Shown here in pieces: positions 1 through 8,400 of a stretch of DNA of 15,314 nt. Origin of the DNA: Euperipatoides rowelli. Taxonomy: Eukaryota > Onychophora > Udeonychophora > Euonychophora > Peripatopsidae. The stretch is taken from assembly GCA_003024985.2 (NCBI GenBank), contig PXIH01S0010684.1; one strand, 5' to 3'. Position 1 is the stretch's first letter; each line of letters starts with the position of its first letter. The position numbers were made by a program, and so were the translations under genes. Under the pieces are notes generated by a model. It had not been told where the DNA came from. It worked only from the letters and a program-made list of their open reading frames with translations, and ran no database searches.

Positions 1-207
1 AAAAAAAAAAAAAAAAAGGTACATGCCTGTCGGGCATGCTGAGGAAAATCTCAACATGCCCAAGAGATATTTAACATGCCCCGGGCTAACGGGCAAGCTA
101 CTATTTTGAGCTCTGCTTCGCTATACACTATGTTCAGCTTTCTTATATCTCATTTATATTCTTATTTATATCTCATTCTGTGATTTATAATGTTCTTTCA
201 ATTTTTA
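1..207. other. Poly-A tract then ACATGCC-rich short repeat; no gene
   Basis: The window opens with 17 A bases. The word ACATGCC then occurs at 21-27, 54-60 and 74-80. The first copy forms a small hairpin with GGCATG at 33-38. The segment 18-110 is clearly more GC-rich than what follows, so it may be the end of a dispersed repeat cut by the window edge, with the A run as a tail on the opposite side. I see no coding potential. Confidence 0.3.
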
Positions 208-579
208 AAGTGTATTATCAATGTTATTTTCAACTTTGTCAATTTAGTTTTATTTTGATTAATGAAATGTATGTTCAATTCATCACATTTTCTTATTTCA
301 TTTAAAAAGATGTGAAAATCTAAGTTTTATACAATGTTAGAGATGAACAAATGTGTCATCTATTACATCATCTTAAACAGAAATCAAAGCAAACTGCTGG
401 TGTTTGCTTTGCTTTTTGTTTAAGATGATGCATTAGATGTGTTTATTCTTCCCAGACATTTATAAAACTTAGATTTTAACAAGTCTTAAATGAAATAAGA
501 AAATTTGATGAATTGAACATACATTTCATTAATCAAAATAAAACTAAATTGACAAAGTTGAAAAAAAAAAACTACACTT
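208..579. mobile_element. TA-flanked foldback MITE (372 bp near-complete inverted repeat)
   Basis: Positions 208-394 and 402-579 are reverse complements over almost their whole length, around a 7-base loop (395-401). The centre is AAAGCAAAC / GTTTGCTTT and the ends are AAGTGTA / TACACTT. The dinucleotide TA flanks both ends (206-207 and 580-581). A TA duplication with such ends is typical of non-autonomous Tc1/mariner-superfamily elements. The left arm 231-300 matches the right arm with very few changes. No transposase is present, so it would need one supplied in trans. Confidence 0.8.
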
Positions 580-581
580 TA

Positions 582-1611
582 AGGATTATCCTATAACGCT
601 ACTTCCACCTTGTACTTCAAATGCTTTTCCTCCTAACTTTATTTTTCAATCCATAATTATAGTCTGCTGTATTTTATTTGGCAATAAAGTCTTTTTTTAT
701 TAGACATCACCTATGATAACCATTGAATAAAAATTAAAAATAAAAGGTGTAGGCTATTGTAATTTGTAATTTATTGTTAAAAAAAAAAAACCTAACAAAA
801 TAACATTTTAATTTAATCATAAATTAAGAAAAAATATATATACAGTATTTAAAATAAAATATCAAGTTTAGTTTTAAAGGACTTTAGATGAAGAGACACT
901 CTCAGTTGGAAGTCTGTAACATAATTTAACATTACGGACTTTGGAATTTCATTAAGGCTTTACTAAAATTATGGACAGAAAAAGTTTAGATAACTCAGAA
1001 GACCTGTTATTTCCTTACCATTGCTCTTTTTTTTATTTTATAGGTTTTTTTTTTTTAATTTTTTGTCCTGATTTTAATTTGTTTATTTTTAGCGATTATA
1101 GGCTATCCAGGATATATCACAAACTAAAACACATTAAATTTATCCTACAATCATTTACTTTAGTTAGTCATAACAAAGCAATATTGTACTTTTCAGATCA
1201 GTTTTTTTTTTTAATGTAAAGAAATCTTATTGCACCCATTCTATGCAAATACAATGTAGCCTACTACTTATACATATACTGTAACACATTTTATAGTGTA
1301 GTTTGTATGACTACAATTTATTTTATTATTATTTAGTTCTATACACATATTTATGCATCAATAAACATTTCCTGACTGATAGGATTACTGTCTGATTTAC
1401 AGTAAATGCTAAAATAATAATATAAAAAAATAAATTGAAAAAATTACAACTAATTTTTCCACACAATTGTACAAAAGGCTTTGACTTATTGTATACAGTA
1501 TATGGCATATATATATACACTGTACATACCAAATAAATAAATAATGTAAAATAAACAGTATTTCTTTAAACAGAAAAAAAAGGATAATTTAAAATTTTTA
1601 AAATTATTGCT
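582..1611. other. AT-rich non-coding stretch
   Basis: This stretch holds A/T runs and simple sequence with a few ACAGTAT words (about 842, 1495 and 1553). Open frames here, such as 971-1219 on the plus strand and 1329-1532 on the minus strand, have Phe/Ile/Lys-biased translations expected from AT-rich noise. No exon with splice sites in the right phase was seen. Confidence 0.5.
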
Positions 1612-1756
1612 TGGTATCGATAAAGTACTTGTAATTAATTGTAATTGTAACTATTACTTTTTTTATGAAGTAATTTTACTTGTAATTAGTTACTTTTTTG
1701 TCAAGTAACTGTAACTTGTACTTAGTTACTTTTAAAAAGTAACTTACCCAACATTG
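1612..1756 (-). mobile_element. hAT-like transposon end (single terminus)
   Basis: Read on the minus strand from 1756, the sequence begins CAATGTTGGGTAAG. It continues with alternating GTTACT and AGTAAC words through about 1620. This layout, a CA(A/G)TGTTGGG end followed by subterminal AGTAAC/GTTACT repeats, is known from hAT-superfamily elements in many animals. I found no matching opposite end to the left and no 8 bp target duplication that I could confirm, so this is probably a truncated copy. Confidence 0.55.
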
Positions 1757-3938
1757 GTCCCTGGTCAGTTCAAACATTGTGATATACAGTATGTTTGAAG
1801 TATTTGTAATTTTTTATATACATTTTGCATATTGTCCAAACTTGGAGGTATCAACTAGATACAAGTCTGTTCATGTTTCATATTTTATGATATTTATTGT
1901 CAACGTAAATCATTTTTGTGACAAGCATACAGTAGTTAATGATTTATGCAATAATCTATAGTTCATTTTTATTCTTGAAGCATTTTTTATTTGTCATATG
2001 TATATGGTATTGTATCAAATACAAAATTCAGTTAATTTCCAAGTTATTTACCAGTTGTAAAAGTTTATCCACTTTTATTGATTAATAATTGTGACATTAT
2101 TAATATTGACCAAGAGACAGATTTTGAGAAGTATTAAATCTGCTGTATCACCATTTTTAGAGTGATATTAAATCACTCTATTTTTTCTAAAACAAACCCT
2201 TATTGAAGTTTGTGATATTACGGTATTTCATCTTACAGTATATTATTATTTCACATAATATAGTAAAGCATTTCTTTGTTGGTCCTTATTTTCACACTGT
2301 TTTTCTGTGTATAAATGCCCATCAGTGCAATCACTGCGACAAATTGAGGGTGGGGAATGGTGAGCCTAAATTATTCCCATCATTTTTAAAAAAATGCATA
2401 GCTTTTATTCTAGCAATGACTGTATATAGTGTAATTAATGTATGTCAATATCTTCTTTTGAAATCAAGAAACCCTTCAGAATAATAGACTAAGAAATATT
2501 AATTTAACAATATTAAAACTACAGTCAGAACTGTGTTCAATTCCATTATTCTCAAATTTTCAGAAATATTACTTTGGTGATATCAAGTCTCATTCCTTAC
2601 TGTTCACTATATTTCCATTTCCTCTGACCCTATTAGTTCATTTATCCCATTATAATTACTTAATCAATAATTATATTTGATGGCAGTAAATCAACATTTA
2701 ATTTTGAATTTTTTTAAAATTTCAAACAATATTTGGCATAATATGCATTAAAAGAAAATTTAAAAACAGCTGTTTGTCATTATTATAGTTTATTTTCAAG
2801 CATAATAAAGCTTTTGTTTTAGTTTCAATATGCGGTACAGCAAGTCAGCATTAAGATTTGAACAAAATAACGACTTTAAATTATTTTTTTATGACCATGG
2901 GAAAAATATATTACAGTACATTGTCAGTCATTTGAATGGATGAAGTTAAAAGCATCAAGTTAAATATTTAGACAAAATACAATTTTCATTACTTTTTTTT
3001 TAAATGAAATTATGTTGACATTCGATGAATAGAAATCTGAAATTTTATTTGAGATTATTTCAAGCTTAAAACTTTTGGAAAGGTTTAAAATATTTTATGC
3101 ATCTAGGATTACTTTAATTTATTCCTTAAAATTTCTAGAGACTTTAATAAGTGAGAAAACTAATACATACTATTTGTTTTTATTTTCGTTGAAATGAATA
3201 AATCCTATAAAATTTTCTAAAATTGATGAATAACTTGTCAACTTTTTTTGAATAAAAAGTAAATAAAAAAAAAACAATAATTAAAAAAATTAAATAATAA
3301 TATGAATTGATTGTTTACTGATTGATGATCAATTTTTTTATTGATCATTACAGAAAATTGTAAACAAAATGTTTTATTAATATATTTTTTTTTAGAATAG
3401 TCCAACTAAGGATATTATGCCATTGTGAAACAATTAATGACTAGGGTAAAAGTATCTACGAGTAGATAAGCAATTTAATAATAATTAATATTAATATAAT
3501 TGAGGAAATACTGAATTATTATGTTGCATATCGGCATCACATTTACTATGCTTGTAGTCATGTTGCCTACTGGTTATTTGTACCAAATTTCTTTCACAAT
3601 TAATGTAATTTAGTAGTAGGAAATGTATTGTTGAAAACTGAAGCAGAATCATCAAATTCATAACAATGATTTAACAGTGAAAGAAAAAAAATATTTATCA
3701 CTAAGATGAGTTTAGGGAAATGATCAGCAAAAGCTTTGGCTTATAATAGGAGATGTAATAAAAGAATAACTTGTGCTTCATTAGAGCAATGCTGCTTTAT
3801 TTATTTATTTTTAATCAAGAGAACAAACCTTTATTGCTATGAGTAGATTATTGGAAATGAATGAATTAAATTAAAGCTTGAAATAAGTGAAGTTTTGTAA
3901 TAAGAAAATAATTTGTGCTTCTCTTACTGAATGCTTAA
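1757..3938. other. AT-rich non-coding stretch with small hairpins
   Basis: No convincing gene was seen. Small perfect inverted repeats occur at 2158-2166/2172-2180 and 3325-3333/3340-3348. The second is nested in an outer pair, TGTTTAC (about 3312-3318) and GTAAACA (about 3360-3366). A slightly GC-richer patch lies at 2290-2370. A repeated phrase begins at 3651. These may be worn remains of foldback elements. Confidence 0.4.
2290..2400 (+). pseudogene. Possible decayed C2H2 zinc-finger fragment
   Basis: In the frame starting at 2203 the translation contains AHQCNHCDK (Cys codons 2326-2328 and 2335-2337) followed by RVGNGE. This resembles the Cys-x2-Cys half of a C2H2 finger and its linker. 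The two His residues are missing and the flanking frame is hydrophobic noise, so it could at most be a remnant. The match is short and may be chance. Confidence 0.18.
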
Positions 3939-4673
3939 CCCTTTCCACTCCACATTAAATTTGAAAAATCGATTTTTTTTATTTTTTAAATTAAGATTAC
4001 TATTCTTTTAATTTATTTTTTTTTAAAATCTCTTGGGATAATTAAATACAAGTATATTTTGAGTCTTTTAAACTAAAAAAAAATAGTAATTGAAGCATAT
4101 TTGAATATAATAATAATTATTGATTATGAAAAACAAGGAAATGAAAATGGCGATTCTCAATCGCCATTGGAGTGGAAAGGTTAATAGAGAAGCCTATGTT
4201 TGTCACTAGTAAAAGGAAATATTTAATGAAAAGGAAATAGCCTACAACCCTAAAGACTTTATTTTCGTAATGACAAAATTTATTATTTATTATTTTTTTT
4301 CATCACTCTCTCTAACACTGTTCCTAAATTTGATTTGCATGCTGGTTTTTATGTGAGTCTGCTCGCAATTAATACAAATTTATGTATTTAAACAAAAATT
4401 GTTTGAAATAACACGATTTACAAGTTGGTAAATGTAATCAAGAGGTATCGACAGGTTGTAATTATTTTTTTCTTTTCTGCATTTCAGTTTAAATGAAAAA
4501 AAAAAACAACACAGTGAGGAAAGCCTGGAAATGTAGAAAACAGAAAGGGAAATATCAAATTCATAACTGTCTTATTTTGAATGACAGTGAGACGGGCTTC
4601 TAAATTTGTTGTTAACATGAGTTGAAACACCAAATTCATAACAATGTTTTATTTATCTAATTAACAGTGAGTA
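3651..4673. repeat. Three diverged copies of a TCAAATTCATAAC...ACAGTGA phrase
   Basis: Similar blocks occur at 3651-3683, 4553-4593 and 4628-4673. Each begins CAAATTCATAAC and ends ACAGTGA, with different spacers. Nearby, AATAACTTGTGCTTC (about 3766) and AATAATTTGTGCTTC (about 3907) form another pair. This suggests an old local duplication. The piggyBac-type MITE at 3939-4180 lies between the copies. Confidence 0.35.
3939..4180. mobile_element. piggyBac-type MITE with TTAA target duplications
   Basis: TTAA flanks both ends (3935-3938 and 4181-4184). The terminal repeats are CCCTTTCCACTCCA on the left and TGGAGTGGAAAGG on the right, differing by one C. TTAA duplication with C-rich ends is the signature of the piggyBac superfamily. 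At 242 bp it has no coding capacity. Just inside the right end lies a perfect 9 bp hairpin (ATGGCGATT, 3-base loop, AATCGCCAT; 4147-4167). It may be a transposase-binding subterminal repeat or a structural feature. Confidence 0.75.
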
Positions 4674-5341
4674 AAGCAATAACAACAACAAAAAATAATA
4701 AAACATGCCCAATACTAGAAGATGTGCTGCTTCTAGACTCTGAAATGATTTGTGCTAAAGGAATTTATACAAAAGACTAAGTAAAGGGGAGTGAAACAGC
4801 GATTCTATTTGTTTTTATATTGTAGTCATGCGTTATTTACGAATACAGAGATAACAAGTTGAAAGATTTTATTTGTCTAGATGAAACTATTAATTTTATA
4901 TACATGCGTATTTTGCCATTTAAATTAGCACAAATATTCTTTGTCCCCCACCTCCAGGAATGGAAAAAAAAACTAATGATAAGATTAGAACAACTGAAAA
5001 TAAACATCTGTTTTCAATAACATTGAAAGATGGGAATTCAGTTATTTGCATCTGATGGGCATTGAAATTCAATATTAAATTACTCATAATTGTTAATTAT
5101 GAGTTAAGAGGATGCACTTATCTATGCTTTTATCATTGGATAAAAGATTCCCCCCCCCCCCCGTCCCCGCAACCATTAGAAAATGCATGCTCCAAACACA
5201 AAATTCTTAAAAATAATAGGGTTATATGGTAATTTGATCTCAGGTACTTCAGAGAATACATAAAGTTACATACAAATATACATATACTGTATATCTATAA
5301 CTCTCTCTAAGTTGTTGGTAATTCCAATTTTTCATTCTCAC
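4185..5341. other. AT-rich non-coding stretch, presumed intron 6
   Basis: If exon 6 is spliced at 5341, this is the start of the next intron in gene direction. It contains a perfect 10 bp hairpin (5082-5091/5095-5104) and a run of 13 C bases (5150-5162). I looked for a phase-0 exon on the minus strand. The only short option, near 5000, reaches a TAA after two codons and is not convincing. Confidence 0.4.
5150..5162. repeat. Run of 13 C bases
   Basis: A homopolymer C run, followed by GTCCCCGC, stands out in AT-rich sequence. Similar runs occur at 12924-12939 (16 C) and 14637-14647 (11 C), with G at 14709-14719 (11 G). Such runs are length-unstable and are often sequenced inaccurately, so the exact count is uncertain. 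Confidence 0.9.
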
Positions 5342-5430
5342 CCTAACTGATATAACTGTAGTCTTGGAATCATTTGACTGTCCACTGGTATCAAAATGTT
5401 TTAGAAATTCTTTTACATCTAATGATAAAC
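5342..5430 (-). CDS. Exon 6 (residues 250-279), last exon found
   Basis: The acceptor is TTTTTTCTTTCCAG|GT, a strong pyrimidine tract. The first two bases complete a Gly codon with exon 5. The exon then reads LSLDVKEFLKHFDTSGQS and on to SVR, ending at TTAGG|GTGAGA in phase 0. If that donor is not used, the frame runs on to a TGA at 5249-5251 and adds about 30 residues from a TATACATATACTGTATA-like stretch, which looks like intron. I therefore prefer the spliced version. In that case the 3' exons lie further left, perhaps beyond the window. Confidence 0.72.
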
Positions 5431-8400
5431 CTGGAAAGAAAAAAATCAGTAAAATGAATGTTTTCTAAAAATTGATAATTTTATGGAGATAAAGATTTCC
5501 TGAAAATACTGTATAAAATATTGCCCATTGTGAAAAAAAAATCCTAAAATTAATTAATAATTTAAGTGTATCAAAAAGTGTATTTTTAATTTTAGCTAAA
5601 CTTAAAACATATCTGAACCAGAATTATTTCTTTAGATTAATTTTATTCTTACTGATAGTTTCATTATAGTTAAGTTAAAATAAAATACTTTTAACCAATT
5701 AATAAATGTAAAAAAAAAAAAAAAGAGTAGTTTGCTTGCAACTCTATCCAAACTTTTTTTGTTAGTAGTTAAAATGAGTCTGTTAACATCACATGACCAT
5801 ATTCACTTAAAGAAAACTCTTTAATTCTTAATCTTACAATGTCACTTTGACAAATCAATTATTAATATTTTTCTTGAAAAATTTATTTTTGGTCATAACA
5901 TTAATAAATTAACATTAATAAATTATAAATTTAATGTCGGGATCCGATTTCTTTAAAATTTGAAAAGAAATTGAATCCCAACATTAAAAAAAAAAAAAAA
6001 ATTACATTTAAATAATATTTTTTTTTCTCTCCCTCTCAATAAATAAATTAATATTTTAAAAATTATTCTACGGAAATTTAGCTTGGATTGTTACAATCCT
6101 CATTATATTTGTTAAAATTTTTCACCCAGATAACAATATTTTAACTTTTCATATAAAGTGAGGTTTTTTACATAACAAAAAAAAAAAAGTACTAAAAATT
6201 AGTTAGAGGCCGAAATCCTTTAAAAAGTGTTAATTTTTACTTTGTTTAGTTTCAGTTAAAACATTACTGGCTCCTATCAGGAAACTAAATCCTGGCATTT
6301 TGGGCTACACAATACCCAACTCTTTAAGACAAAACACAATAACTCACACTGTATATCTGCACAGAGCTCGATCATTAATTTTACTTAGTTACTGTATATA
6401 CAAACAATGACTATGGAGTATGTGTACCTGGAATATTTAGATTTTTTTTTTCCAGAAAATGAGGCAATGAACCCAAAGTTCTAATAAAATTTTTTAAAGT
6501 TTTATGACAGCAAAATTCCAGCAAAAAGAAATTAAAAAAAAAAAAACATTTAAAAAAAAAAAAAAAAAATATTTTACAGTGAGCATTTATTCTACACAAT
6601 ATGTGATCATCCCTAAGAAAAGGAACCTTATCAATCTGGAGTAAATTTTACAGTACAGTGAAAACAATTAAATAGGGTCAAAAATTCATGTTTTCAGATT
6701 CTTACAAATGACAGCTACATCCCCTTCTGAACCTCTATTAGCTTTTAGTTCCATTTTTGAGCCTCTAAATGACATAAAAATGAATTGAAAAGAGGTCTAC
6801 ACTTTTTAGAAAAAGGACCTTATCTTCTTCCATAAAAATAACACAGTGTAAGATAAGGTCCCTAGTAGATTGAATGAGCTTCAGTACTGAAAGTGAGTAG
6901 GCAAGGAGTACCAGTATAGATTTTAGAAGAGATAGTACTGGCAAAGAAAAAGAAAATTATAAAATTAAATATAAGAATAATCAATCTGAATATCATTATT
7001 ACTGTATGTAAATTATTATCATAATTAAGAACAGTAGGCCTATACAGTTTTAGTCTCCTCTAGCTAGTTGTACTATTTTTGCCCTAATTATGCTAAAAAT
7101 GGGTCATTAAAGTCTGAATGTTACACCAACTCTCTAGCTTTTCACTTTTATACACCAAATTATAGTGAGATTGGGTTTTGAAATCTAGCATTAAATGTAA
7201 AATACAACAGACTTTTACACTAAAATTGTACACAATTCCTTTTATAGAGCAAATGGGGAAGGGGGAGCTTGCTCTTTAACTCTCCACTGGAATTGTTTTT
7301 GACTTTGCTGGGGTGCTGGTCACTTCAGATCTTTAACAAATTAGTATCTGTGAAATATTTAGTTTACTTTCACCAATAGTAAGCTTTGATAATTTGTTAG
7401 TACTTTGCACTAGCTGGAAAATAATTCCTGTGAACTAATAGCATGTTTTGAAGGTTAGCCTGTTTATCATTATCAGCATTATTCAATTTATTTGCACCAG
7501 CTGCCTATTGTGTTTTGTTACTTTATTAATTGTCTTTGTTCTTGCCATTGATAAACATCATGGTCTTTTTGATTTTTTTTGTCTCTTACTATCACTAAAT
7601 TATTGCTATCTACAGTGCTTGAAATCATCTGAGGAATTAGTAAGATTTTTAGCACATGACTTATAATTTTTTTTTTTCAAGTGCTTCATACAATAAATTA
7701 TTTCCAGTTGTTTTTTCTGAGTCAGATTTGTCAGAGTATGAGAAATTACTTACCTAAATCTTCAATATCTGAGCTAGAATTGCTAAATAACTCAGCAATT
7801 ACACTGTCATTTATAATATTTCATATACGACTAAAAAATTTCTTACTTGAACACCAGAAGGCCCAGCACAATAATGGAAATAAAATGAAAGGGGACAAAA
7901 AACACAAATTGTTTCAATTCACAATAACAATGTAATAATAATATTGATATTGGAAAAAAAAAAACAAGTGGGCATTTGCCAACCAACTATTATAATGGAA
8001 TAATTGATGGGAAAAAAGCGACTCTTTGCCAACTCACATTTATAATGTAATAATTGCAAAAAAAAAACTTATAATTGTTTTTTTTTTCCATTTGTTTAAA
8101 ATAATGGAGGAAAAAATATAATAATAATTAAAGTCAATATAGGAATTGACTTTAATTATTATTATATGTCTTTTGGACAAAACAATAACATTGAATATCT
8201 GCACAGAGCTCGATCATTAATTTTACTTAGTTAAAGAAAATGGGACAATGAGCTCAAAGTTCTAATAAAAGTTTTTCAAGTTTTATGACAATAAAATTCC
8301 AGTAACAAGAAAAAAAAATGTATTTTGAAAAACAAAACAATATTTTACAGTGAGAATATATATACAATATACAGTATACAACACATTATATTACACAGGT

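Noticed and set aside
2158-2180. Hairpin as a bacterial-type terminator
   Set aside because: The window is eukaryotic. The 9 bp inverted repeat followed by T bases is coincidental in this AT-rich context.
971-2484. Open frames 971-1219, 1329-1532, 1779-1961 and 2203-2484
   Set aside because: They are Phe/Ile/Tyr/Asn-biased translations of AT-rich sequence with no motif apart from the short zinc-finger-like phrase noted at 2326-2337.
6411-6599. Minus-strand open frame 6411-6599
   Set aside because: Its Phe and Lys runs come from the poly-A/T tracts of repeat copy 1.
7741-7835. An extra exon of the main gene ending at GATTTAG|GTAAGT (donor near 7752)
   Set aside because: The donor looks good, but exons 5 and 6 already join in phase without it. 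There is no in-frame acceptor upstream, and its acidic Ser-rich sequence fits a transposase remnant better.
7448-7935. Plus-strand open frames 7448-7666 and 7681-7935 as membrane proteins
   Set aside because: The hydrophobic composition is what AT-rich DNA gives on this strand. The minus strand offers a better explanation (a possible decayed transposase), and there are no splice sites or start context.
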